Origin: Periplaneta americana
Lineage: Eukaryota > Arthropoda > Insecta > Blattodea > Blattidae
Assembly (NCBI RefSeq): GCF_040183065.1
Contig: NW_027185499.1
Span: 2,666,001 to 2,730,000, forward strand
DNA: 64,000 bases
Direction: 5' to 3'
Under the pieces are notes generated by a model. The model was not told the DNA's origin, ran no database searches, and was given only the letters and a program-made list of their open reading frames with translations. Position numbers and translations under genes: made by a program. Of this stretch, positions 12,218 through 23,440 are shown one piece after another. Positions within the stretch are counted from its first letter, which is position 1. Each line of letters begins with the position of its first letter.

Positions 12218-12464
12218 TCGACTGTAAGTATTAGACTGTGGTACTATTAGAGCACTAGCTTTATCTAAGGTGTGGTAGCTCCTTTATTTGTCTGTGTCTT
12301 GCGCATGCGCAGTGTCCCATCATTGGACTTCGAAAAATTTCTTGCGGGACACTAAGTGCAGTTTCTCCAAAGTTTCTATTAATACGAAAACTGTAACACC
12401 ACTGCCACCTGGCGAGTGAAATTCTAACTACTTACTCAAGTGGAAACTTTTGATGGGTTAGGCC

Positions 12465-15400
12465 CGTTGCTTACGTGATTACACAAGCTGGCGCATAGCA
12501 CGATCGAGAGTAGGTCTCTGTGAGTCATGACAATTTCTGCCGCTAGGTTCGCCTCTCTGCCCTATGAAATGATGAATAGTACCATTACAAAGCATTGTGC
12601 ATCGTGAAAATAGTTCGATTAATTGTGCATTACTCATTGAGTACGAATATTACAAATATGCCAAGCATATTACAGTGTTATTTGAAGTTTGTTCAGCTAA
12701 GTTATATTCGAAAATTGTCTGTGTTTTGCTATGTGAAGAACTCTGTACCAACAGGTCGTATCTTTATAGGTTAAGGTAAATGTCAAAGTTCTCTCATATA
12801 ACAAGCAATGCTATGTTAAAAGTGGCGAATTGCATTTTCCGACTCTCGAATGATGTGACCCGAAATGTAAAATAATTTCTACATTGTTTCACTTACCAAG
12901 CATTACTGATATAGGCCTAATGAAAATGTGAACGACGTGATGTAAACATTGAAGATAATGTTGTTACTGTTTTCCCTTTCTCTTTTAGAAAATACCGACA
13001 AAAGTAATGAATTATCTTCATGCTGTACTTATTAGGTAATTAATGTGTATTTGTCTGTATTTTAGACCCGTGTATTGTTACGTAATTATCAGTGAATTAG
13101 GTTAGAGAACTTAACAAGGTTAGTATGAGATTAGGTAATGCACCTCAAACTGGTAACTATAATGGCTGCTGCGAAATAGGCTGAGGTGGTTATCGTGTGA
13201 ATCAAATTATATCTAGAATATGTAGTTTTATTATACACGGATACGTAAAGTTTTTTTTTAGCATGTGTTTGTAATTTTGTGAGGTTATGTCTAGCCTAAT
13301 TTCTTTTTATTCTTGTATCATTACCAATACATTAATTTATTTTATATTCATCTATGGTGGCAACTCTACTTATGTTAGGATATGAAGTAACAGTATATAT
13401 CCAACTTCATCATTTGCTAAAAACTAAAGGAAACTGTATGTCTTCGACTCATTCCATCGTCATTTCTTCTTATGTATGTGAACCACGTTCATTCTAAAAG
13501 TGCTACATTAAATGAACACTATAGACAACGTGATGGAACAATTTACAAGTTACTGTTAAAGTGCTCAACATTTTCAAGTGGTGCTATACCCATTGTTTCA
13601 AAATGTACATACATATTTTTACATTTCTATAAGAGGTGTCATAAATTATTTCAGCATATTTGTAAATTCTTCAAAATTAATTCTTCTAATTAAGACCATA
13701 AAGTAATGAAATAATAAAGCCTAGGCCTATATGTGATTTTATACTACCGGATTGATGTTGATCTTGGTAAATTAATCCAATTTCACAGTGTTGTCTTTTG
13801 TATTGTGGTTCATAATTTATTATAACAGTATGTACGTGGAAATGTTTTTAAAATAATAAATTCTAGCTCATGATTTTAAGTGGTCGTTTCAATGGGAGGT
13901 TATATTGGAAAGATGATCACAAATGGATAATTTACTGCAAGATACAAGAACTGAATATAAGTGAGTGTTCCGTTGAAAGTGAAAGTGGAAATTTCGTTTT
14001 ACAAGAGCTAAGTAGGCGTAATATTTATTTTAGAAATTATTTGAAAGCTACAGAATATGAAGAATAGACCTGTAACCATAGAAATCAACTGCGAATGGTG
14101 AGTGGCCAGGTTTCATTAATAATTGAAAGGAAGTAAAAATTATTTTCTTCTTATCATCCTGTTTTCAATATTTAAATTTAAGCACCTTTCTCTTCCTTGT
14201 TATTTCGTGAGAGATTACTTCATACTATCACGTAAGCTAAATTTTTTTTGTACAGATAATAAAAATTACATACATAAGTAGGCTATTTGAATACTGACGA
14301 TACAAACTTCATATACATACCTCATCAGGTATATTCAAGAAGACATCTAATGTACTGTAACCAGCACATGATTAAAATACTGATCAGATGTCCAACAGTT
14401 TCTTACTGCACTCTTCACTTCAAAAGTTTGGCACATAGTTAATGAAAATCTTGATCAGGAAATCATTTATAAAAAAGTTAAATGTACACGTTTAAAACTT
14501 TCCTATAACATAGGGCATCCTCATTGTTACTTTTAAGTTTTAGGAATGTACGCTTATAACTGTATCACAATCTGAAATAATCATAATATTTATAACACGA
14601 GGGTCCTTGTAGATAGTCAGTTCCAGTGTTCTATATGTAATTAAGAAATAGCCCAGTTTATTGCACTTTCAGCACCTTTCTATTTAGGGGCTTCTGATTA
14701 AGTTTCCTAATCACTTCGTATTTACTGGAAATATCTTTGGCAATATTGTCAGTAGTGGCTTCACAAGTTTTCTCAAAAGAAAGAGGAACATTTCCTCATC
14801 TTTACATGTGTCGCACTTCAGTTCTTGCGAAAATCTTGGCTTCAGAAAAGAATACTACAGCGTTTACTATTACTATGCTCAATAGATTAATCAGTAGGCC
14901 TATAGAAATGTTTTCACCACTGCAAGAAAAAATCGTGTAATAATTATACTTCTCAATTATTGTGACGTTCGTATTTTTTTAAAAGAGAGGGAAAAGTTAC
15001 GCCTTCTTGCAAATGCTTAATTATGAATTCAAGGAAATTAAAGATAATGCAGTACCTTAATTAGTTGCAATGTCTTATTTAATAACAATATTAATAATAT
15101 TAGGTGAAAAGGGTAGGCTATAGTGCGTATATGTAAGATGTCAAGTTAATTTATTTCCGGAAATGTTTGGTGTATGAACTGAAGTACAGAGCAGACAGTC
15201 CCTCAGTTTATATGTAATATGTTTTAATATCAAGAATGACAGCCTTTTATTGTAATATAATTGAGGCGTAGAAGTTTGCAAATTACGTCTATTGTCCATA
15301 AAATATTGTACGAAGCATTTAATAAGCAATGATGAGTCCTTTAAATGTCCCAAATGTCAATGTCTTTTAAGTGTTCTGCTATGAATATATAGGGCAGAAC

Positions 15401-15495
15401 AGAGCTCCGAGCGGCGGAATTGGCATTACGAGGGAACCACTTCAGACTCGTTTTACAAGCTCTATGCGCCAGCTTGTGTAATCTCGTTAGCAACG
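12465..15495. mobile_element. 3-kb DNA transposon with long TIRs and perfect 8-bp TSD
   Basis: The left end starts CGTTGCTTACGTGATTACAC and the right end is the inverse of CGTTGCTAACGAGATTACAC. Both continue with AAGCTGGCGCATAG. Similarity goes on for about 110 bp, to CCGCT...CTGCCCTAT. The element is flanked by perfect GTTAGGCC duplications at 12457-12464 and 15496-15503. Small ORFs inside (12597-12779, 13472-13693, 13870-14067, 14737-14940) match nothing I recognise, and none carries a DDE or THAP signature. An 8-bp TSD fits hAT or P-like elements, but the ends do not start with the usual CA/TA, so the family is open. Confidence 0.8.
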
Positions 15496-15654
15496 GTTAG
15501 GCCAGAGCAAGAGGAGTAGAACAGAGTCCGTGGATATCCAGAGTACCGCAATCGTTTGAGCCAGCAAATGCCGACAAATCCGCCATTGTTAGTCCAGCGC
15601 GCGCTATGCAGTATACAGTTGTATAGGGAAAGAATGTATTTTAAATGCGAAAAA

Positions 15655-15780
15655 ATGCAGTGCTGCTGTGTTCAGAACTGTTCATAGAGAACTGAAATAA
15701 GCACACATTTGTTTTCTCTGTGACAAGGTGAAAGAAATAAGGAAAAAGGAAAGAAGTGACTATAAATGTAAAAAGGAACG
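15655..15780 (+). pseudogene. possible decayed THAP zinc-finger start
   Basis: From ATG 15655 the reading is MQCCCVQNCS, a stop, then RTEIS-THLFSL. After a frameshift it gives VKEIRKKERSDYKCKK. THAP domains typically begin M..C.V..C.NRT...LFSFP...E.RKKW, so the order of features fits. The HF end of the C2CH domain is not visible and two lesions are needed. It lies just outside the transposon ending at 15495. It could be chance. Confidence 0.3.
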
Positions 15781-15911
15781 ATCCGCTACCTAAGCAAGCA
15801 TACATTGTGAGATTAATGAATGACTGTATTTTGATATTTATTTTTTCAAAATTTGGGGCCCAAAATATTTTTCTAAAAGTAATCTAGAATTTGAGTTGTT
15901 TCAGCAATGAT

Positions 15912-16148
15912 TTATTTATTTATTTATTGGGTTATTTTACGACGCTGTATCAACATCTCAGGTTATTTAGCGTCTGAATGAAATGAAGGTGATATTGCCG
16001 GTGAAATGAGTCCGGGGTCCAGCACCGAAAGTTACCCAGCATTTGCTCGTACTGGGTTGAGGGAAAACCCCGGAAAAATCTCAACCAGGTAACTTGCCCC
16101 GACCGGGATTCGAACCCGGGCCACCTGGTTTCGCGGCCAGACGTACTG
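15912..16148 (-). repeat. tRNA-derived SINE (main family), with TSD
   Basis: A full-length minus-strand copy. The head includes GGTTCGAATCCCGG and the 3' end is GACGCTAAATAA...CAGCGTCGTAAAATAACCC with a TAAA-type tail. It is flanked by a perfect 12-bp duplication, TTCAGCAATGAT, at 15900-15911 and 16149-16160. Confidence 0.87.
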
Positions 16149-16695
16149 TTCAGCAATGATATTTCTACATAAAACAAATGAAAATCAGATACCTATTAGG
16201 ATCAGTGTCAAATTTTTACCATTTTCTCCCTTTCAAACCAAAGATTTCTGAATTTAATCCTAATTGCTATTTGCAAGAATTACATAATATATTTGTGAAA
16301 ATTCTGAATTCATTCTTGAGAAAAGATTGTATTGATTGGCTCGATTGGAAAATACAAAGACCGTAGAAACTAGAAACCGTATTAAGGTTAGACTGATGTG
16401 AAATTTCAATTTTCTAAACTATTCTTGGTAGATCTCTGAAATTTTGCACTTTTAATTTTTAATTTTAAATTGTGTAAATTTAGGTTTTCAAAAATTGCTA
16501 CATTTTGTCCAGAATTTTTGTCTAGATACGTGTCAGACCTTCAGAAACAAAATTTAATATAGAATTTTCCTTTTTAATTTTACTAAAAAAAATAATTTAA
16601 AATATTTGATGCACTGAAGTGTTTTAAAACAGAAAAAATTCAACTCGGACGTAAAACAATTAGTATTAAAATACTTCTTATTCATATTCTGGCTG

Positions 16696-16697
<2 letters not shown>

Positions 16698-16733
<36 letters not shown>
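16698..16733. repeat. (TA)n microsatellite
   Basis: About 18 TA units bounded by CTGATAA and TTATCAG, so the whole stretch is self-complementary. Confidence 0.9.
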
Positions 16734-16737
<4 letters not shown>

Positions 16738-16925
16738 CAGGCAGTACATCCCACTTGATGATATGTGTCAGAGAAAGAACAATTGATTGTATGCATCTGA
16801 AGTCTGATTTGTGGAATATGTAGCTAATCGGCGAACTATGCATTGGAGGGAGGAAGCCTTATTGGTGTTACTTATGAGGTTCAAACCTGTCTTCGGACAG
16901 TTGACTAAACAACAACAACAAAATA
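16734..16925 (+). repeat. dispersed repeat R with (CAA)n tail, copy 1
   Basis: Shares GCAGTACATCCC, GTGTCAGAG.AAGAACAATTG, CTTATGAGGTTCAAA and CTGTCTTCGGACAGTT with the inverted copy at 23205-23440. It ends ACTAAACAACAACAACAA. The GTC(T)TTCGGAC part forms a small hairpin. It looks like a SINE or LINE 3' end. A weak third fragment lies at about 32405-32440. Confidence 0.6.
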
Positions 16926-16929
16926 TGAG

Positions 16930-19061
16930 TGTTAGGTATAATCCTCATAGTAAGTTGTGTTAAAAACATATTCAAAAACCTCTACAAAAAAAAAAAATCA
17001 TGCATGTAGTAGAAAATCTGTAGAAAGTGTAGCATTTATAGCAATGCAAATTTACAGAAAATTAAAGTGGAGAAAATTGACTTCAAAATTAGGGATCATA
17101 ATAATGAACCAGGTCTCTGTCTTTTTTTATTTTCTAGGCTTTTTGAAACATAGCATAGTATATGCAGAACTTAGACTTATATACACTATACTTCGCACGA
17201 AAACATGACGACCTTCCCTCATCCCCTTCACCAGTTAACTGCAGGCACGCGCAAGGGATAAACCCTTAGCCGAGTTGCCAATTCTTGAAGTCATTGTGAT
17301 TTGCGAACGTTTTTCAAACTGTGTTCCGTGAAACCGCGATTTTCAGAAAGACTATATTATCTTTGTAAATATACCTTAATTTATAATTACTAAAGCAAAA
17401 TTGGTATAAAAATGAACAAACTTATTTTAAAAAAATTTTATATTTATATTTTCACTAACATGTTTTGCCTAAATAAACAAAAAAATGCAGACCTCTATAA
17501 TAAGTGTTAAATTCTCATGTTATTGAAGTTCCAGAATTTTATACTTAATTAAGAATGTTGCGCTGGTAAAATTTTCTGAAATTGTGATCATTCAATAGTT
17601 ATAGAATTTATAGTACAAAAGAGTAAAGTTAGATTTTATCTGCTTTGCCTTGGGTGATAATTTCCACGAACGCATAAAATCTGTTTATTCTAGTGTGCTA
17701 TACAATATTTTATTCATTACTGGTATGTAAATTTAATTTTAAATTGTAGGGCTTTTCTTTGTAATGTGTTGTTGGCGAAGAAGGACATTTACATTCATTT
17801 TAATTAATGCTAATATGTTGGTTGTCATGTAGAGAGTGATTTAAAAACATTTAATTCACTGCTGTAAGTTAGAAAACTTTTAAGCACTGTTGTGAATAAT
17901 GTCATATTTAGGTTGCTAAGGACGGTGTTGCTGTTGGCCATATCTCTTTCGCGTACTGTTCACATACTGTTCGGCGAAGTAAATCACGTATAAAATCGTC
18001 TATCTTACCGAATTCTGTTTTAATTTATTTATTTTCTCTTTAGTTGGTGAACCGTAATTCTTAATTTCTATGCCCATATATCCAACTCCGCCGGTTGCGT
18101 CCGATGTTAAGTGATTAAGATGTATACTTATTAAATTGCCTGAACTTTCGATTACTTTATGGATAGAATTTCTAACGTTAGACACAATTTTAACACTTTG
18201 TTTTCTTAGCTACGCTCCTCTGCAAATAAGATATTCTGTTTTCTTCGACGGTGTTATTTGTTGTTCTTGTCGTGATCTTCAGGTGTATCAGGAGGCCTAG
18301 CTGCGGATCATCTGCTCCAACACTCATTAATCATGGCCGGAATAAATTAGACATATTGAGGCGCACAACGGTATAAAACAACACGTCGACAAAGACACTG
18401 AGAACGGGTGAAAGCCATCAGGTAGAGGCAATGACTGTTAGATTTGGCAATGCTGGGATCTATTGTATTTCTGCCACGCGGCTAGGGGTTGAGTAGAGGA
18501 TGGGGGCTCATGAGGGATTACCAATTCCAAGAAGAGAGGCCGTCATGTTTCCGAGCCAAGTATAACACGCTGTGCACACCTAACCTACACTAGTAAATAA
18601 AGATGACGACTGAAAAAAATCTATGTAAACTTATGAAAACGCTATACTAGATAAATATTATTTACTGTAGACTGTAGACGGTATTATAACACTAACAATA
18701 AAACTGTTAGAAACTTGCAAATATTTCTTGTATCACAAACAAAAACCAAGCACGGAAAACACGTTGTTATGGCTACTAGCAACAAGTGGAATTTTTCTTT
18801 AGACAAGAGTTGTGCTCTCCTTTGTAACTGAATATCTTTCAAAGGAAGACAGCGTTTGAAGTAGACCTAACATCTGTTGGATTCTACAGTGTGAAGAAAT
18901 ATTTCGAGAAGTTCAATTGGAAATCTAAATAAGTAATGTATGAAATACAGCGTAATTTCCAAAATGGTCACAGAATTCAGAGTGGAGGGCGTGGACGGAG
19001 CATTTAAATTACCAGTCAGAGTGCGCATTCTTTTAAATATGTGACCCTAAACACCTGATAG
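16930..19061. other. non-coding stretch
   Basis: No gene recognised. Sequence at 17309-17345 (TTCAAACTGTGTTCCGTG) resembles the subterminal region of the hAT ending at 52141, so a hAT terminal relic may be present. The rest shows no structure I can name. Confidence 0.35.
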
Positions 19062-19327
19062 GTCCACACCTGTGGAGTAACGGTCAGCGCGTCTGGCCGC
19101 GAAACCAGGTGGCCCGGGTTCGAATCCCGGTCGGGGCAAGTTACCTGGTTGAGGTTTTTTCCGGGGTTTTCTCTCAACCCAATACGAGCAAATGCTGAGT
19201 AACTTTCGGTGCTGGACCCCGAACTCATTTCACGGGCATTATCACCTTCATTTAATTCAGACGCTAAATAACCTAGATGTTGATACAGCGTCGTAAAATA
19301 ACCCAATAAAATAAAGAATAAAAAGAG
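19062..19327 (+). repeat. tRNA-derived SINE (main family), full length, with TSD
   Basis: The best plus-strand copy. The pol III head runs about 75 nt with B-box context GGGTTCGAATCCCGG. The central hairpin is TGGTTGAGG...CTCAACCCA. The 3' end GACGCTAAATAACCTAGATG...CAGCGTCG can pair at its ends. The tail is AATAAAATAAAGAATAAAAA. TSD CACCTGATAG at 19052-19061 and 19328-19337. Confidence 0.88.
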
Positions 19328-19544
19328 CACCTGATAGACCGGTTGTATGGTCATGAAAATTGGCAGAGGGCATCTTTAGACCATAAACAATTTTTTTAAG
19401 ATAAAAACAAAGAAACGATTTTTTTGACCAAAAATGACAAAATCTCAATCAGTGTAAACCTTGGGGACATTGTACTGAAATTACTAACTTCCATATTCTT
19501 AAAGCTAATTCACAAAATGTTTATCACTAGTATATCTGGTTAAT

Positions 19545-20015
19545 AATAACACATGTACAAAATTTTGTCTATGATAAGTGGTTTGCATTTTATTAATAAC
19601 TTAATAAAATATTGTATTGCTTTATATAAGACGTCCCTTGCGCCACAATTTACCTTATTTTTAATTGATATTCACTTATATGATTCTTTATATACATTGG
19701 AACAAACATTACTATTGGAATTTTATGTACAGTGAATGGGTAAATTACTAGGAATTTTTATGGCTATAATTTTTTTTTTAAATTTTTTATTTTATGATAA
19801 AAATTCTAGTAATTTATTGATTAATTTTACAGCAAAACCCAATAGTAAGCTTTGATTCCATGTATGTAAGGATCCATGTAAGTGAATATCACTTAACAGT
19901 AATGTCAATTGTTGTGCAAGAGACTTCTTATAGAAAGCGGTTCAATATTTTAATAAAATATGAATAAAAACCAAGTCACTTATCATAGGCGGATGAAATT
20001 TTATACATTTGTCAC
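19545..20015. repeat. long diverged inverted repeat (foldback)
   Basis: The left arm (TATGATAAGTGG, AATAAAATATTG, ATTCACTTA, GGATCC-like ATGATTC, TTACTAGGAATTTTTAT) is inverted in the right arm (CACTTATCATAG, CAATATTTTAATAAAATAT, AAGTGAATATCACTT, ATAAAAATTCTAGTAA). The arms are about 220 bp around an A/T-rich centre near 19775. The copy has no coding sequence and no TSD was confirmed. Confidence 0.7.
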
Positions 20016-20880
20016 TATTAAGCAGATATTACCAGTGATCAAAACTTGGTGAATCTAGATTCGTAAGTGTGGTAGTTATTGATTTCGCTATTGTAAACTC
20101 TTAAAACTAATAATTTCAGTATAGTGTCCCCTTATATGCGGAAGTCGGAGAGTTTACACGAGGAATACAGTTGGAAATGTTTAGATTTATTGTTTTCTTT
20201 ATTTTCAACATTGTTGTTTTCATTTGTTACTTGTAATTTATTAAGTTCTTGTTGCTGTAATACCTATAACTGTGATGTTTATGAAGGAGTGTATTGAACA
20301 CTTAAATGCGAATTAATGCTGATTAGGCCCAAAAAGTTTGTAAGTATTACAAACTCTTTTGGTCAGCATTGGCATGGATAAATATATATGGCATTGGGTT
20401 GTAGAGGCGGGGAATAGCCTGAGGTCCGATCGTTTTCGTAGGCGATACTAGCTGGCCAGTTCCGAGAATCGTATTATCGACACTGCCATTCTCGGGACTC
20501 GTTATGAAATACGAGTACATACACCGACTGCCAGCTTAATTGCCGCTCATCACTGCAATTCGTGACTTAATGTTCATAAAGTAATTAATTTCAAGAAGGC
20601 ACAGCAGTGTGGTACGCACATTATTATTGCCGACATTCTTACAGCAGTGACATATAATAATATAGTCTTGTGATATCCATTACTATAGCGGTATACAAAA
20701 TGCTATCAAATGATTAAATATGGAATGTCAACGAAATACTGATAGCGAGAAAGCACATCATAGCTCCAACCATAACTTGTTATTGTTTTAGACGAGCTTA
20801 GGCATTAGCCAACGAATGAAAGTGCTGCATTATTTTTCTTCTCCAGAAAGGCAATAAATAGTTCATTAAAATAGTGTGAC
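20016..20880. other. non-coding stretch with small hairpins
   Basis: A short palindrome CCAAAAAGTTTGTAA...TTACAAAC lies at 20328-20363, and an interrupted one, CCGAGAAT...ATTCTCGG, near 20461-20498. No gene seen. Confidence 0.4.
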
Positions 20881-20897
20881 TTCTGTGACATCTGGAT

Positions 20898-20929
20898 GTT
20901 TCGTTCTGATGCAACGGCATCTTCATCAG
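20898..20929 (-). ncRNA. hammerhead-like motif, imperfect
   Basis: The minus strand reads CTGATGA, a GATGC-CGTT-GCATC stem-loop, five nt, then GAAAC. These are the conserved blocks of a hammerhead core in the right order, but five unpaired bases before GAAA do not fit the classic fold. Penelope-like elements often carry such motifs. No Penelope coding sequence is adjacent. Confidence 0.22.
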
Positions 20930-21142
20930 CATGAGTAATTTATTATTGCGCTGTGTAAGGATGAAATAAAAGAATTAATAGGCCTACTTATTTATATTAT
21001 TATAAAGGGCCACAGGCTCTGACAAAAGATATTTTTGTTTCCCAACTGATAAAATGCTGAATGCGAAATGGGAACACTTTTGCAAAAGTCAGGACAAAAT
21101 TACGAAATAGAGTAGATCCTTTCACAAATTGATAATTATAAT

Positions 21143-21720
21143 TATTTACTTACTTCAAATGCGTTTTAAGGAACCCGGAGGTTCACTGCCGCCCTCACAT
21201 AAGCTCGTCATCGGTCCCTATCCTGAGCAAGATTAATCCAGTCTCTACCATCATATCCATTTATATTATCTTTCCATCTACGTCTCGGCCACCCCAAAGA
21301 TCTTTTCCCTCTGGCCTTCCAACTAACACTCTATTATGCATTTCTGGATTCGCCCATACGTACTACATGCCCTGCCCATCTCAAACGTCTGGATTTAATA
21401 TTCCTAATTATGTCAGGTGAGGAATACAATGCGTGCAGATCTACGTTGTGCAGCTTCCTCCATTCTCGTAACTTCATCCCTCTTAGCTCCAAATATCTTC
21501 CTAAGCACCTTATTCTCGAATACCCTCGGTTCCTCTCTCAAAGTGAAAGTCCAAGTTTCACAACCATACAGAACAACCGGTAATATAACTGTTTTATAAA
21601 TTCTAACTTTCAAGTTTTTTGAGAACAGGCTGGACGACAAAAGCTTCTCAACCGAATAATAAGAGGCATGTCCCATATTTTCTCTGCGTTTAATTTTCTC
21701 CCGAGTGTCATTCATATTTG
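21143..21720 (-). pseudogene. LINE RT C-terminal region, decayed
   Basis: Minus-strand reading: SLFSKNLKVRIYKTVILPVVLYGCETW, FENKVLRKIFGAKRDEVTR, then after lesions GRPEGKRSLG-PRRRWKDN and INLAQDRDR..AYVRAAVNLRVP, ending in an AGTAAGTAA tail. This is the C-terminal part of an endonuclease-reverse transcriptase LINE that is common in cockroach assemblies. It is the same family as 22688-23173, in opposite orientation. It is 5'-truncated and has internal deletions and stops. Confidence 0.8.
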
Positions 21721-21745
21721 GTTTATAATTACAGAGAATAAAAGA

Positions 21746-21747
21746 TG

Positions 21748-21783
<36 letters not shown>
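21746..21783. repeat. (TTA)n microsatellite
   Basis: About 12 ATT/TTA units next to the SINE 3' end. Confidence 0.85.
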
Positions 21784-22245
21784 TAATTGGTTACTTTACG
21801 GCGCTTTATCAACTGCAATAGTTATCTAACGTCTGAATGAGATGATAATGCCAGCGAAATGAGTCTAGGGTCCAGCGCCGAAATTTACCCAGCATTTGCT
21901 CTCAGTAGGTTGAGGGGAAAAACCTCAACCAGGTAAAGACTGGGTCACAATAAACCGGGAACGGAAACGATAACGAGAACGGAAATAATGTTAAAATAAA
22001 TGTATTTAAATGTGAGCATTCACTATTAATGAGAAACTTGCCGGAGCCCAGGAACGGGAACGAGAAAGTTAATTGTGAATGCTCACATTTAAATGCATTT
22101 ATTTTAACAATATATCCGTTCTCTTTGCCAATTCCGTTTTATGGTTTATTGTGGACCAGCCTTAACTTGTCCCAACCAAGATTCGAATCGGGATCCGATC
22201 GTTTCACAGTCAGGCGTGCTAACCGTTACTCTACAGCGATGCACT
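21784..22245 (-). repeat. tRNA-derived SINE (main family), split by a MITE
   Basis: The 3' half (GGTTACTTTACGGCGC...GAGGTTTTT) and the tRNA-like head (B box inverse near GATTCGAATCGGGATC) are separated by 226 bp at 21937-22162. Removing that insert and one TAA restores the usual SINE order. Confidence 0.82.
21937..22162. mobile_element. Harbinger-like MITE, TSD TAA, inside a SINE
   Basis: Terminal repeats are AGACTGGGTCACAATAAACC and the inverse of AGGCTGGTCCACAATAAACC. The flanking duplication is TAA at 21934-21936 and 22163-22165. Most of the inside is a palindrome: GTGAGCATTCAC and its inverse, with AAATGTATTTAAATG arms. A 3-bp TAA TSD fits PIF/Harbinger. Confidence 0.8.
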
Positions 22246-22330
22246 ATTATTATTAGCCTATTATTATTAGCCTATTATTATTATTATTATTATTAGTAGT
22301 AGTAGTAGTAGTAGTAGTAGTAATAGTAGT
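22246..22330. repeat. (ATT)n and (TAG)n microsatellites
   Basis: ATT repeats interrupted by AGCCT, then about nine TAG units. Confidence 0.85.
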
Positions 22331-22687
22331 ATCATTGTGATCAACTGGCACTACTTCGCATCATACACCCCCGTCGATTGCCTCAGTAGACTCGTCCACA
22401 ACCATACTGCAGTGACGCCAACATTGAAAATGTGACAGAGTGATTTTTATGGATGGAGACATTGTTTTTCTTGTTGTATTTTCATGTCATTAGGTTGCCA
22501 GCCGTAATTGCAGCATATAAACCTTTTAACTCTATACTAAAATGGAGGAAACACCGTATGTTAAAATATCATGCCACTAGGTTCGCGCGTCGCCATGTTG
22601 GTGAGGGAATCCCTCTCTCTTTCTAACACAGTTGCTACAATGATGTTACCTCCCAAGTCCGTGTATGCATATTGAAATTATTTATAT

Positions 22688-23125
22688 TGTGGGTTGTGAA
22701 ACTTGGACTCCCACTTTGAGAGAGGAACATAGGTTAAGAGTGTTTGAGAATAAGGTGCTTAGGAAAATATTTGGGGCTAAGAGGGATGAAGTTACAGGAG
22801 AATGAAGAAAGTTACACAACACAGAACTGCACGCATTGTATTCTTCACCTGACATAATTAGGAACATTAAATCCAGACGTTTAAGATGGGCAGGGCATGT
22901 AGAACGTATGGGCGAATCCAGAAATGCATATAGACTGTTAGTTGGGAGGCCGGAAGGAAAAAGACCTTTAGGGAGGCCGAGACGTAGATGGGAAGATAAT
23001 ATTAAAATGGATTTGAGGGAGGTGGGATATGATGATAGAGAATGGATTAATCTTGCACAGGATAGGGACCGATGGCGGGCTTATGTGAGGGCGGCAATGA
23101 ACCTCCGGGTTCCTTAAAAGCCAGC

Positions 23126-23171
<46 letters not shown>

Positions 23172-23173
23172 TA
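22688..23173 (+). pseudogene. LINE RT C-terminus with AGTA tail
   Basis: The reading starts GCETWTPTLREE, continues FENKVLRKIFGAKRDEVTGE, a stop, and after a small deletion DIIRNIKSRRLRWAGHVERMG, GRPEGKRPLGRPRRRWEDN and WINLAQDRDRWRAYVRAAMN up to the stop at about 23117. A tail of about ten AAGT units follows. The open part (22836-23117, 93 aa) is the C-terminal stretch after the RT thumb. The protein lacks all catalytic RT motifs, so it is a dead 5'-truncated copy. Confidence 0.85.
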
Positions 23174-23204
23174 ACAATAGTGCTATTTGCTGTGGCAATA
23201 AATC

Positions 23205-23437
23205 TTGTCATAAATTGTTATTTAGTAAACTGTCCGAAGACAGATTTGAACCTCATAAGTGACACCAATGAGGCATCGATCATGAAGCAACTAAGCCAGG
23301 AGATAATTGAATACGATTGCCCTCTTTGCCATCTTTTTTCCCCCTCCATTGCATTCATCGATGACTGGTAACATATTTCACTAATCAGATGTATGCAAAC
23401 AATTGTTCTTCCTCTGACATATAAGGGATGTACTGCT

Positions 23438-23440
<3 letters not shown>
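23205..23440 (-). repeat. dispersed repeat R, copy 2, beside (TA)n
   Basis: The inverse of the 16734-16925 repeat, sharing CTGTCCGAAGACAG, TTTGAACCTCATAAG, GGGATGTACTGC and a (TA)n tract at the same end. It has an extra middle section containing GCAACTAAGCCAGGAG. Confidence 0.6.

Larger units (their letters stand above)
10248..12240. mobile_element. DNA transposon, unknown family, TIRs and 7-bp TSD
   Basis: The left end reads CACAGTCTAATACTTACAGT and the right end is its exact inverse, 22 bp perfect in total. The flanks are direct copies of GTACTAT at 10241-10247 and 12241-12247. Inverted similarity resumes further in: GCCAACATTT and GCGGCAGGCAAG near 10292-10340 pair with inverses near 12103-12145. 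No coding capacity for a transposase is visible, so the copy is probably non-autonomous. A 7-bp TSD and CA-starting ends fit P-like or Dada-like groups, but the family is not resolved. A foldback MITE sits inside it and a LINE fragment interrupts its right arm. Confidence 0.75.

Noticed and set aside
12298..12320. GCGCATGCGC palindromes (also near 56880) as a regulatory element
   Set aside because: Only two similar sites with no shared context; could be an NRF1-like site but not supported.
22968..23198. Leucine/threonine-rich repeat protein (minus)
   Set aside because: Produced by the AGTA tetranucleotide tail of the LINE.
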